This document shows, piece after piece, positions 35,350-47,580 of a DNA stretch of 64,000 nucleotides. Each line of letters opens with the position of its first letter. The stretch's first letter is position 1. This DNA is from Canna indica (Eukaryota > Streptophyta > Magnoliopsida > Zingiberales > Cannaceae): positions 87,755,501 to 87,819,500 of the forward strand of contig CP136890.1 in NCBI GenBank assembly GCA_034359265.1. Reading direction: 5' to 3'. The position numbers were made by a program, and so were the translations under genes. The notes under the pieces are model-generated. The model searched no databases. It was not told the origin of the DNA and saw only the letters and a list, made by a program, of their open reading frames with translations.

Positions 35350-38300
35350 CGGGTGGTCTCACATTAGACCAAACCTGCGGACTATCGAAAAGATGAGCAA
35401 AGTCTGTGGCCCAATGGGCTGCTTGATTACATTGTTTATACATGAATACAAAGAGATATCAGTACAAGCTAAAGAAAATAAGCAAATATCATCGAAGACT
35501 CGTTTAATTCTCCGATCCGAGTATTTCCTTTTCTGAAAGCCGTCCATAAGAATCTTTGAGTCGAACTCAATAACCACATGATCAAACTATTCATGCAAAA
35601 CAATGACTAAAACTTGTCTAACAACAAGCGCTTTAGCATATAAAATAGAGAGAGCAATAACAAGAGCACATTCAGCATAAAAAATATCATCAAGGTGATT
35701 TCTAGCAACACTACCAATACCAAAGTTATTCAAAGAATAAGAGACATCACAATTTATTTTGATATGGCTGGAGATCGATGGAATCCACTTAAGAGAAGTT
35801 GGTAGTTTCACTTTAGATTTTCCCTTGAGATCGGAGATAGAACCAAGCATACCAACATAGGAAATAATTATTTTTCATTAAGCACGACGAGGAAAGCTGC
35901 CGCACCTAGTGCAACATTTCGTTTCTCCTAAACCAGATAAATCACCAGGAAACAGCAACCAACCTTTTTATCGAACAACAAACTGAATCATCACTCAAGA
36001 TAATAAGGTTGCTACCACGAATCCAGGTGTTAATATCCGACAACATAATATGTAAATGCAATTGAAGAAGATTCCAAACATGTTTAGAAAAAGAGCAATG
36101 ACAGAAAAGATGCTCAAAACTTTCATCTTCTAAATCACACAGAAGACACAATTTGTCCAACGAAAGATTAAATTCAAAAAGCCAAGTGCGAGTAAGCAAT
36201 CTACCATGAATAAGTTTCCAAAGAAACAGTTTAATCTTTTCTGGAATACATAAAGACCATATAGAAGACCAATTATAAGAAGAAGCCGACAGAGAAAAAA
36301 TATGCTCAGTGAGAAAAGAATACGCTGACGCGGTAGTAATATTTTCCACAGTGCTTTCTTTCCAAATATAATAATCATCATGAGGAGTTAAAGGAAACCC
36401 AATCTCATAAATGGAATCACCAATCTCAACCAAAAATAAAGAATTACACAAATCATAATTCAAACTCTAGTTAAGAATAGTAGTATCAAAAGTAGCCTCA
36501 GGATGAAGAATATTAACATTAACATAAGTTGGTTTAATGTTAATAGGCATATCAAGCACCCAATTATCATTAAAAATTAAAGTTTTATTTCCAAATCTAA
36601 TGACAGATTGAAAACCAAATCTAAGATGTTTAAAAACCTTGATAAAAAAAGTCTCAATGCCCAGGAGCAGTAGGTAGGAGAGGTAATGTTAGAAACAATA
36701 AGGGTGAGGTATTTATTTAGAACCAGATTTATCCAGATGTTATCACTTTTCCTAATATAAGACTCAACTCTTCTTGCATTAAGAGATAAGCTTTGGAAAA
36801 ATTAAGATGTTATGAACCCCCAACCTATCTTGGGATTTAGGTAGTAATCCAGTTCCAAGAGATGAGGTGCATTTTATGTGAATCATTGTTAGATCCCCAA
36901 AATAAGTTGCTAATGAGTTTGTTTAGCTTAGTCAAAGTTTTTTTTTGAAAAGCCAAGCAATAGAAAGAGTGTGCAGGGGAATGGAAATCAACACTGAATT
37001 TACTAAACTCAATTTACCTGCTTAAGAAAGGTAATTAGATTGCCAAGAACCCAACATGTTATTGATGGCTTCAAAAAGGTAGTTATAAGCATTTTCAAGA
37101 GGTCTCGTAGGAGAGATCATGATTCCTAAGTATTTGAATGGAAAAAAGCCTTCAATCATTCCTAAAGAGTGATAGATGGAACCTTTTATATGAGAAGGGG
37201 TATTTTTGGGAAAGAAAATGTTAGACTTAAGGGGATTGACCTTTTGACCTGTTAAAGAATATTGATGAGGAGAGCTTGTTTTCTTGGACAACATTATTGA
37301 TTAGGAGAGAGAGAGTTTGTGCAACTAAAATATAAAGAAAATGAGAAATAGGGTCGATCATCTTGCTTGATGCCTCTACTAGATTGAAAAAACCCTAAAA
37401 GACTACCATTAACCAAGCAGGAGAAGGAGGTGGTGGTTAACCCGGAGGAAATCCAATTTATGAATGTGGGAGGGAAGCTATTTAACTCTAGAACAATGAG
37501 GATGACTTTCTAAGAAATAAAATCAAAGGCATTCTCTAAGTCAAGCTTAATCATAATGAAAGGTTTCCTACTTTTAGACTTATATATGGCGTGGGACATC
37601 TCTTGGGCAAAGAGGATATTTTCATAAATGTTTTTACCTCTGATAAAGGCACATTATTCATGAGAAACGAGAGAGGGAAGGGTTCCCTTCATTCTATTAG
37701 CTAACATCTTGGAAAAGATGCGATAATTCATATTGCATAAGGAGATAGGCCTATAATTCTTAACTCTGGTAAGAGTTTTACTTTTAGGAATAAAAGTTAA
37801 AATAATTTGATTCCAAGAGTAAAAGAGAAAAGACAGAATTTTGCAAGTTTAAAATGCAATTGAAAATGTCATCTTGGATGATGTTCCAGTAATATTTATA
37901 GAACTCAGCTGTGAAGCCATCAAGACCAAAGCTTTTACCATTGGCCATGGACTTCAGAGTGTCCCATAATTCCTCTTTAGTGAAGGGTATGATTAAGTTG
38001 CTTTTCTTGGAAGGGGGGATGGAAGGAAATCTAGGCCAAAGTTCAATAACAAAAGTGTTCAACTGAGTGGGTTGCCAATGTTTTTGATAGTAATCCGCAA
38101 AGGTTTTTATGATATTAGCATCTTCAGTTAGAGAAACACTAGTGTCATCAATGATATTACTAATGAAGTTTACACTTCTTCTAGAGGTGATAATCCTATG
38201 AAAATATGTTGTGTTCTTATCACCATCCAAAAGCCATTTGATTTTAACCTTGGCCCATCATTTTAGACTGATTTGATGTTAAATGTTATTAATTTGGGCA

Positions 38301-39301
38301 TAGAGGGAATCAAGGTTGGATTGCTAATGAGTAGATAAACCAATGTCTACCTCCTTGCTCTCAAGGTAGTGAGTAGTAGCTTTGGTTATTTATAAATTTG
38401 TTTCAAGGTTACCAACATGGTCTTTGTTCCAGTTGGAGAGAGTCTTTCTAGTGTGAGCTAGATTAAGGGTAAAGTTAGATTAAGAGTAGTAGCCTCTTGA
38501 ATAATGTTGGTGGATTGAGGATACCCAGTTCAAAAATTTTGGAATTTGAAGAGCTTGAATTTAACACTGATTTTAGGATTAATTTTCAAAAGAATGGGAC
38601 GGTCATATGAGCCATACCTAATAATGGAGCCATACCTGATTTTAGGAGATGTTTGACTCGAGAAGTGATAAAATAATGGAGCCAAGCAAGGTTGGCAAAA
38701 ACACGGTCAAGTCTAATAAGAATTTTGTGTTCTCCTTTTCTATTGTTACACCAAGTGTATTTGGGGCCACTAAACCCTAGGTCAATCAAGTTGGAATTGA
38801 CAAGGAATGATATAAAGTTTCTAATATGCTAATTCACCTTAAAAACTTGGCCACCCTTTTTGTCTAAGGCATCTAAAATGCAATTATAATCCCCTGCTAA
38901 AAGTCAGGGGAAGAAGGAGAGATCTAATTGGGAAAGGGAATGTCAAAGGAGATTTCTAATGACTCGATTGATGTTTGCATGGATATTGGAAAAAAAGGAA
39001 AGGGTCGTCATTTATGGAAACAACAACATGCATAATATATTTTTGAGCATGGATAATATTGGTTTTGACATATAAAAAATTCCAAGCCAAAATTAATCCA
39101 CACGGTGCACCATTAGAAGGATAAGAAAAATCATTCCAAGCACGACCAATGCGAGAAATAAACATAGATGCATTAGAGTCATTAACATGAGTTTCTTGTA
39201 AAGCAAAGATTTTTCACATTACAAGATCTAATTAAAGAGTGAATGCGGCTAAGAATTTGGGGTCTTAACACCCCTCTAACATTCCAGATTGTAATATTCA
39301 T
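35350..39301 (-). pseudogene. LINE ORF2 (endonuclease, reverse transcriptase, zf-RVT, RNase H)
   Basis: It starts MNITIWNVRGVLRPQILSR at 39301, the endonuclease N-terminus. DLGFSGPKYTWCNNRKGE and RLDRVFANLAW (about 38790-38680) end the endonuclease. MDGDKNTTYFHRII and FTKEELWDTLKSM..GLDGF (38230-37790), then IKLDLENAFDFIS and NGSLLGFFQSSRG (about 37560-37370), are reverse transcriptase. The stretch that should hold the YADD active site (about 37260-37370) appears deleted before TGQKVNPLKSNIFF. The zinc-binding region (IPEKIKLFLWKLIHGRLLTR, CLLCDLEDESFEHLFCHC) is at 35942-36463. RNase H (HIKINCDVSYSLNNFGIGSV, AECALVIALSILYAKALVVR) is at 35359-35850. Many stops and shifts. Confidence 0.85.
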
Positions 39302-39879
39302 GTATTAGCATCTGAAGAGGCCATTGTTTGATCAATAGGATCATGTATATCTTTCACAAGATGTTCACTTCTAAGTCTTTTACCACTGCTATGCCTTAAT
39401 AGGATATATCAGGAGGAGGGGATAGAGCAGTTAGGTTTAGACTTAGTAGTTTTGGAATTCAAGACTGCTTTGCTTTTTTTATTGGTTGGCTTAGGGGTAG
39501 AAGGCTCAATTATAAGGGAATCAGAGTTAAAAATTAAAGACACTTCTTTCACTAAGTCATCAAAAGATTTTTTTTAGAAAGCAGAAGATTTATAGGGGAG
39601 GGGGGCTCCTCATTGTTTGTACTTATAGGTGGGGTTTTCTTAGGAGGAGTTCTGGAATCACTAAATTTAGAAGGTATATGTGTTTGCTTGGAAGGGGCAG
39701 CGTTAGCTCCAGTAACAGGGATGGTGCCCTTAACAGTGTTAGGTTTGGGGATATTGGAGGTTTTGTTCTTAGCTCTAAAGAATGAGCTGCTATGATTAGG
39801 GATAAGATTCCCATCAAAGTTCCTGGTGGAGACATCCTTGTGCGCATGTCATTGTGGGATTTCTGTTTCAAGGAGAATT

Positions 39880-41358
39880 AGCGAAATCTTGATGAGGAGC
39901 AGAAGGTGTTTGCTATTTAGTAAAGTTACTACGATCCCTCCTTCTAACTTGAATCCAAGGGCCACACACTGGTTCCTCAACACTAAGAGCCTGAGGCACC
40001 TTAGTTCCTTGGGCCAAGTTAAGGGGAGGGGTAGGAGAATCATGTTGATTAGTGATGGTAGAAATGTTATCCATTTTTCTATCTTGCAAATTATTTGAGT
40101 GTTTATTGCAGGAATTTTCCTTATGTCTAACCAAGCCACAGAGAAAGCATACAGAAGGTAAATTTTCATACATAATAAGTTGAAAATTTTCATTGCCAGA
40201 AACAGAAATACAAATACCTTGCATAACAGGCTTAGAGAGATCAATTTCTACACAAACTTTAATATATTTACTTCTTTGAAATTCAAAAAACCTAGAATCT
40301 ATGGAAATAAGCTTATCAATGCAATTAGCTATCATGATAATAGAAGTAACATTCCATAATTCAAGAGGAAGAGCATGCAATCTTAATCAAACAGGAGCAA
40401 AGGAGAAATCCTCTAACTAAGGCCTGAAAAAATGTTTCCAAGGCACCAAACGAATTATATCACCCTTACAATACCACAGGCCACCAGTAAAAAACAGTGG
40501 TGGAAATTTTGCTTTTCACAAAATTTAAAAATAAAATAAATCTTTTTTTAAATTCATAACATTACACAACCTGTTAGAAGACCACAGGTTATAAGCCTAA
40601 CAGGAAACAATATATAAAAGCGGGGGTCGACCGAGAAACTTACCAACAAGGCTAGTATGCCACTTAGATTGTCATTCAAAGACTTGCACTTGGGAGAAAG
40701 ATACCTTACCAAAGCATTTGTTTGTAATTTTTGCAAGAGTAGAGGCTTCGGCTTGGTTCAGATCCTTGGAGTGGGAGCCTCGAAGAATTTGCGCCCAAGT
40801 CAAGGAAGAGGAGTTCTCAGCGACAGAAGCAGTCGACACACTTGAGCGGGAGTGAGTGCAGAGGGATTCCACCCTATTGCCCCCGTCCAAATTAGGGTTC
40901 GAGTCCCTAGCAGGAAGAGAAGAGTTAGATTTCGGAATAGAGTTAAGGGACTCAGATTTACCAGTCGAGACTTGGGTGGAGAGAGACACGAGGGCCTGAA
41001 TCCTCGAATTTTGGATATTATCGGGAGAATTACGATTTTGGCCCATCCCAAAAATGCTAGGAGGTGGAGTGGGATCCTTCATAGCAACACCATCGGACAA
41101 AGGAACAACCGAGACCTGAGGGGAATGAGACTCCGAGGGTAGACCCCCCAAAATTTGAACATGTTCAAGAATTTTAGGGTTTCGGCCCAGCGTCGAGACA
41201 GTCGAAAGGAGAGCAGAATCTGTCATGGAGACATCCTCGATCATTGCCAGAAGGGATGGAGTCAAGAGGGCATGAGCCCTCAAGTTGTTCACCGGGATCG
41301 AGAAACTATGGTTTTGTATGAGTAGAGAAGCGGGTGGAGAGGGAATGGATTCTGTCAT
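39880..41358 (-). pseudogene. LINE ORF1 (nucleic-acid-binding, CCHC knuckle)
   Basis: It begins MTESIPSPPASLLIQNHSFS at 41358, with a long Ser/Pro-rich N-terminus ending SSLTWAQILRGSHSKDLN. A frame break near 40400-40670 follows. The C-terminal half (from about 40380) carries WNVTSIIMIANCIDKLIS, then VCVEIDLSKPV, then the knuckle CFLCGLVRHKENSC (C-x2-C-x4-H-x4-C) and GPWIQVRRRDRSNFTK, a usual end of plant LINE ORF1. Frame breaks make it non-functional. Confidence 0.8.
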
Positions 41359-41440
41359 GGAAACATTGCTAAGCTAAAAGGAATCGTCTTTGCAGTTGCC
41401 GCTCGAATCACCAGAGAAGGAGTCACGGACGCCATCCTTC

Positions 41441-43090
41441 AGGAAAATAATATAGTATGTCAATTTACGATAGAGAATGATATGTTTATTTTTTCAAATG
41501 AAATATAGTCGTTCAAAATTGATTCAAATCCAATTATTTCATTCAGGTTTGATCTGAGCACTGATTTTATTTTTTAAAGTAAAAATAAGAAAATAAAACC
41601 TATTTGAAAATTGCTTAAGTTCAATTGATTCTATCCATACTTGATTTGTCGATCTACTTAATCAGATAACTATGAATAATCTTTTAGTATATGAAAAAAA
41701 CATAAATCCTCTCCTTTAATTCAAATTTTAAGAATTATGTTACGGCATACTGTTGGATTTCTGATTTTCTCTAAACAAAAAGTCAAATTTAATTCAATCT
41801 CATATCTATGCATTACCGTAATGTTTGACATGTCATTCAATCAATTAATGCTTGACTAAATCAAACAATATATATTAAAAATCATTTGGGAGATTGCCGT
41901 AGATTTTAGGAACTATAATTTTCTGTCGAGAAAAATAAAACTAATTAATTATTGATCTATACAAATAAATGAATATTAATTATATAACAATTTTCTTTTT
42001 AATTATTGCAATTTAAAAACATCAAATGACCACAATGTTTTTAAAACCCTATAAGAAATCATATTATATATTTAAAGTTACTTTTTATCATATGCTAAAT
42101 AATATGGTTGTTTCTTTGTATTTTGGAACTATTTTTAACATAATTACATAATTTCGAAATTTCAGTGGTACATAAAAAAGAGAGCTTTTAATAAGTTAAT
42201 GATTTAACATGCATGTATTTGTCATTTCTTTAGAATTTTTCAATTCTTATTCTGGTTATTTTTAATTTGTCATATATTTATACGTACATCTCAAATAATG
42301 CAATACAACTTTTCATTTTATTCTCTATCTAATTTTTATTTTTCTCCAGCACTAGAAAAAAATTGTAATTACACGCTATATATGATAATAAGAAGTCAAA
42401 TTCAACACTATCTCATACACAATAATTGATGGTTGATTTGTCATTCACATGATGGAACCAATCGACCAATTATTGTGATGCAACTTGGACAAAACAAGCT
42501 AGAGATTAAAACTAACCATTTGGCTCTACTTATCATTAATTAGCCACTCAAAGTATCCCTTAGGATGACAATTATATCTACATTTGCACCATGTGTATCA
42601 ACTTTCTTTCTTTTTTTGAGGAAAAAGATATGAATGTAAAAAAAAATTATTCGTACGGATGAAGTATAAATGCCGATCTACACCATATCTGCACTGCATT
42701 ATCCACATATATAATTGTCACTTTACCTCATATATATTATAACTTATATTATTTTATACCACATAGAATATAAATTGTACGATTATCATAGAATATATAT
42801 ATATATAATTCTTGATTAAAACGCGATCGCGAATGCAATACAGATGCGTATGTGAAATGTAGTGCAATTGCGAATAATACAATATATGCATCATATCTGA
42901 TCTGCTGCATCCCTAGTCATCCTCGTGTTACTTTGAATAATTCTCATTGATTATATATTATTTTTCTCTCGAGAAAAAAACTTAGTTAAATATTAAAACA
43001 TATGAATAAAATAATTTACTAAAAAAAACTTGATTTAGCTATTTTTTAAGATAATTGAACTTATGTTTTCATTTTTTTCCTAATTCTTAA
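41441..43090. other. AT-rich gene-less region
   Basis: Very AT-rich. A hAT-like end fragment with CGATCTACACCATATCTGCA and a CATCCCTAG terminus lies at about 42640-42917, related to 6342-6993. No gene. Confidence 0.45.
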
Positions 43091-43099
43091 GTATAAGAA

Positions 43100-44095
43100 T
43101 TTGTGCATGAGCAAGTATAATATGGTTGGGCTCTCGCAACCAAGAAAGTTTCTAAATATTAGCTCTACGTGGACACATCGCAAGCCTTCATCTATATCAC
43201 GAGTCTTCAAAAACACCTTAAATGTGCGCCACTTTGCTCTCTTGCATATTTTGCACAAGATTGGTATCGGCTATGATGACATGAGCCATGGTACTTTGAT
43301 GGTCTCATCCTCCATCGATTAAGATCAAACATTTACGTATTCTATTTCACGATGACAAATATGGTCTCCTATATTGGGCAGCATATAGGATGAGATACTT
43401 CTAGATATTGTGACTCTTGTGTTACTAAGGCATGGCAGCTTCTCCCACATATGAGGTGTTTGACATTAATAGTGAAAATGTTATCCTATGAACGACATCC
43501 CTTGTAGCCAAATATACTCTCTGCAATACTTATGGTAGTTTAGTTTCATTAGAGCCAGATGTCCCTTGGTCCAAGCTTTTATGGTTAAAAAGCCATGTTC
43601 CAAGACACTCCTTTATATCATGGTTGGCTTTTTTTACGGCGACTTCCTACATTTGACATATTATAGGTTTGGGAGAAACATAGGCCTAATATCTATCATC
43701 TTTGTCACAAGGATGGTGAAAGCATTGATCATATCTTTTCCCACTGTGATTTTTCTTACATGGTTTGGAGTGGGATTCTTCGTACATGTGGTCTGCTTGC
43801 CTCTAGCTAGGATGTCTGGTCTACTAATCTACAATGGCTTATGCAACATTTCAATGACTCGATACCTGCAAGAAGATAGAGAACACTCTTGCTCATAACG
43901 ACTATCTATCACCTCTAGCGCGAGCGCAATAATCGAATCGTTGAGGGTAAATCTAACTCTTTTGTTATTATCTCCAACTACGTTGTTACCGATGTGGGCA
44001 TGCAATTGGGTGGAATTGGAGCACAAGACCAATGACACTTCCTATTGTTATATTCGTAGTCAAGGTTGTTGTTTGCCTAGTACTTCTATGTTTGA
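43100..44095 (+). pseudogene. LINE ORF2 C-terminal fragment (zf-RVT)
   Basis: Across shifting frames I read VPWSKLLWLKSHVPRHSFIS (about 43562), YHLCHKDGESIDHIFSHCDF (about 43695), SYMVWSGILRTCGLLASS and ERNNRIVEG (about 43920-43945). These are the zinc-binding reverse transcriptase tail of a plant LINE, from another copy than the one at 35267. The piece is 5' truncated and broken. Confidence 0.7.
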
Positions 44096-44097
44096 TT

Positions 44098-44434
44098 TAT
44101 ACAACACAATTGACCTGTAGAAACACATAATTAGAAATAAATTTATTTTTTATTTCTAAATTTTCACATTTAGATACTAATAGACACAAAATTTATTCCT
44201 AATTAGCTTCTAAAAATAATTTTAAAGTCAAATCAATTAAGTTACTTTGTTGCTAGTGTTTCTATAGCTTAGAGTCAAATCAATTAAGTGACTTTGTTGT
44301 TGTTATTTCTATAGATATTTAGAGACTAATTAAAAATAAATTTTGTATATATTAGTCTCTAAATGTAAAGATTTAAAAATAAAAATATAATTTCTCTAAT
44401 TTTGTGTCTCTATATATCAATTGTGTTGTAGTGA
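44098..44434. mobile_element. MITE with CACTACAACAC-like ends
   Basis: The right end reads CACTACAACACAATTGATAT on the other strand; the left end is TATACAACACAATTGACC. The arms pair further in (AGAAACACATAATTAGAAAT with ATTTCTCTAATTTTGTGTCTC). The left terminus has lost its CAC. Confidence 0.6.
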
Positions 44435-44843
44435 TATTTAATATAAACTCTTTCTCAAGTGTGTGATCTTCTTTGTATACTTTGTTCACTGCTAGCCTTA
44501 GCCTCCCTCCTCCCTCCTCCCTCCATGATGGCAATGCTCAAGGTAAGAGGTGAGGCTCTTCCTCCTAACATGAATGCTTAGGCTACTCTTGCATATCTTT
44601 TTTGTTTAAATGAATTTTTCTACCCGCTCTTTGCAAAAAGAAAATGTATAATATGGTTATTTTATTTTATTTTTCATTTTAGAATATTTGTGTGTACTTT
44701 TAGTAAAATGGATTGAATAAGTTGGGTGATCATATATTTCCATAGATCCAAATTAAAAAATAAACCTATTTGAACTTATCTAAAATCTTTTTTTAAAAAA
44801 ATACTCTTTATTTAGCCATTATATGTGTTCGAGACGTTAAAAG

Positions 44844-45500
44844 TAGGGGTGTAATCAAATTGAGTCGATCTCTAGTACATGCAAGCTCGACTCGACTCAT
44901 TTAAGAAATGCTCGGCTCATATTCGAGCTCGAGCTCGCGCGATTGTGCTTCAATCTCCAAGCTCGAGCCGACCACGAGCTATACTTGAGCAGCTCAAGCT
45001 TGGCTTGTTAGGCTCTTTTCTTTTTTCAAGCTTGAGTTCGTGAACAAGCTTGATTAAGTTATGCTCGAGAATGAGAGATTCCACAAATTTGTGAACAAGG
45101 TAGTCGCTAGTGTCGACGACTAGCTACTCAGAGGAGATGAACAGAGAGTATATTGGATGTTGTGAGCCTGTGATGGTTTATAGGGCTTGATGGATGAAGT
45201 CGCTACTAGGCTAGACCTCACATGTCATTGACTAAGGTGTGTGTGATTTGATGTTATTATGCTAGTTCGATCAACTTGGGTGTTGATAATGACATCAAGA
45301 CTCAAGTTTAGACGATAAACTTCAGTCTTGGCATTTTAATTAGGTGAACAAGTTAGTTTATGATGTTGATGGATCGGTTATCCCATCAAGCGGATTGTAA
45401 TAGAGCTCAAGCTCGGCTTGCTCGCATCACATGTAAAGTTTGGCTCAAGCTCGCCAAGGTCGAGTTATCAACTAGTCGATCCCAAGTAGGTAGCGAGTTG
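44844..45500. mobile_element. hAT-like element rich in CTCGAG motifs, interrupted
   Basis: It starts TAGGGGTGTAATCAAATTGA and then repeats GAGCTCGAGCTCG motifs as in the complete element at 58831-59268. About 45090-45395 is unrelated and shares blocks with 33060-33300 (GATGTTGATGGATCGGTT, CATCAAGCGGAT). The right terminus is not clear. Confidence 0.5.
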
Positions 45501-45775
45501 CTCGGGTAAACGGAAAATAAAGCACATATAACAAACATTAATTTGATTCAATTTGTCTTAAAATTAATTAAAAATAAAAATAATTTTAATTTTAAAATTT
45601 CACTTCGATTCAATTCAAATATCTTCTCGGCAGAATTTCAAGTCAAATTTTATTATGAATGAAAGAAAATTTATATCGCCTAATGAAAATAGTTCGACCA
45701 TTATTAAATCAGCTACAAAATTTATATTATTTTAGTGATAAATATGTCGATGGAAAATTTTCGCCAATCATCGCA

Positions 45776-46782
45776 GGCAAGGGCGGACCCCACACTAGGG
45801 CCAAGGGGGTCACTGACCCCCCCCTAAAATTTTCCAAAATATCAAATATTAAATATAATTTGATATTTTTTAAAAAAAATTAGGGTAAAATTAAATTACT
45901 ATTATTAATTTTAACTTCTTTCACTAATGTATTCATAGTCTAGTGGTTAGTTATTTTGATTTTTTTGCTTATAGATTTTAGGTTAGAATCTCATCTCTTG
46001 TCTTCTATATTCATTATTTACTTTTTTTCGTAATAGCTAAATATAAAATCTAATTTTTAATTAAAAAAATTCTAAAATTTTCTTTATTAATTTCTCACTT
46101 AACTCAAAAATGTTCTCTATTAGTTTATAACCTAAATTCAAAATTTTCTCCATTAATTTTTTATATCTAAAGCTCTCATATTGGTTTAATTTATTTCTAT
46201 TTTTTTTTCTATGAGTTGTGTGAACTTTTGCTAATGAGTTATTCAATATATAATTGAATAATTAATTTTCTCATCAAACATCCAAGAAAATGAATACAAA
46301 TTATATTATATTACATCCATGATTGTGAAATTTATTTAATTGAGAATCTAAATCTAAAATACATATATATTAATTATATAATGCATCTTCACGGTGTCAA
46401 ATTAGTTATTACTTTTAATGCAACAAAGAGCAATTATTTTTTTGTATGTATTTGTAATTTTGTTAATCTCTTACTAATTTTTTAGTTTTCTTCGTATAGT
46501 TTTATAAAGTTGGCACTCGAGATGAGTAAAACGACGACCGCATCATAGTAGAACTTGTTTTGGATAATTTAGATGAAAGAATTTTCACAAGAGCTTTAAT
46601 TATTTTTAGTTTAAATATTTTAGGATTATTTTCAAAATATAAAAATAGAAAAAGAAATTTGTACTATTATAAGTTATAATTTTAATTAAAAATTTTAAAA
46701 ATAAAGAGTTAAAATAATATTTATTAAATTTTTATATCATAAATTGGGCCCCCCTCATTGAAATTTCTGCGTCTGCCACTGA
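45776..46782. mobile_element. Non-autonomous DNA element (GGCGGACCC / GGCAGACGC ends)
   Basis: The left end CAGGCAAGGGCGGACCCCAC and the right end (other strand CAGTGGCAGACGCAGAAATT) are weak inverted repeats. Next to them are GGGCCAAGGGGG at the left and, on the other strand at the right, GAGGGGGGCCC. ATCG(CA) flanks both sides. The interior is AT-rich with a tRNA-like piece at 45935-46010 (CATAGTCTAGTGGTTAG). No gene. Confidence 0.5.
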
Positions 46783-47580
46783 TCGCAAGCGTCGAAAAAT
46801 TTCGACGCATGGCAGCATGCGTCGAATTTTGCCACTGGTATCTGCACAACGCCGGCTCGTTGGCGCGTGAGCCCACACAGGTTTATGGGCAGACGGGCGA
46901 GCCATCTCGCTAACCCACGCGGGTTAGCGAGCGCACAAGCAAGTGCCCCTCGACGTACTCGTTGAGGGGTGCTTGCCCAGGAGGTGGGAGATTTCCCGCC
47001 TCTTGAATTTTTTTATTTTTTTATTTTTTATTTGTATTTTTTATACTTCTATAAATATCTTCTTCATTCTTCATATTTTCCATCTTCTGTTTTTCTCTCT
47101 TTCTCTTCTTTCTTATTTTTTCTCTATTTCTTCTTCTTCATTTTTTTCTTCTTCTCTTATTTAATTTTTCTCATCAATAATTTTTTTCTTCTTCTCTTCT
47201 CTTTTAGATTATTGGAGTTGTTCGGATCATCAAACTTGATAAAAGATTAGTGTCTAATTTAAGTTATCAGATTTTTTTTCTGATTATTATTTAATTAATT
47301 TTTTATTTTTATTTTCAAGTTATAATTGAATTCCGCAGTGCGAGATTCAAAATTCAAATTCTACATTGCAGAATTAGAAGCAGGTGCGGTCAAGCACGTT
47401 GACTGTGCCTCTTCGAATTCGCTATAGAGCAGTGAACTTATTTTTTTTTAAAAAAACATACAAACGTCAGTGAGAGGCGCTGATATGTTAAAAAATTTGT
47501 TTTAAAAAATATTTTGACGCCTCTGACATGCGTCGATGTCAAATTTTTCGACATACAAAATTCCTTTTGGATTATAAAAA
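46783..47580. repeat. Unclassified repeat region with GCGTCGAAAAATTTCGACGC palindromes
   Basis: Near-palindromes around CGTCGAAA/TTTCGACG occur at 46790-46840 and again at 47505-47550; the left part is GC-rich (GTTGGCGCGTGAGCCC). A pyrimidine tract (TTC repeats) fills 47000-47190; the Phe/Ser-rich frames over it are composition only. Possibly a CACTA remnant. Confidence 0.4.

Larger units (their letters stand above)
35267..41440 (-). mobile_element. Near full-length, inactive L1-type LINE
   Basis: Read on the minus strand, it has an ORF1 with a CCHC knuckle (39880-41358) and an ORF2 with endonuclease, reverse transcriptase, zf-RVT and RNase H parts (35350-39301). The element's 3' A-tract is the T-run at 35267-35278 on the + strand. 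The 5' border near 41440 is approximate and I found no target duplication. Domain order is that of plant L1 elements with an added RNase H. Confidence 0.85.

Noticed and set aside
39613..40098. Plus-strand open frames in the LINE region
   Set aside because: They are the complement of LINE ORF1 on the minus strand.
47000..47250. Phe/Ser-rich membrane-like small proteins
   Set aside because: The frame covers a TTC/TTT simple-sequence tract; hydrophobicity is due to composition.
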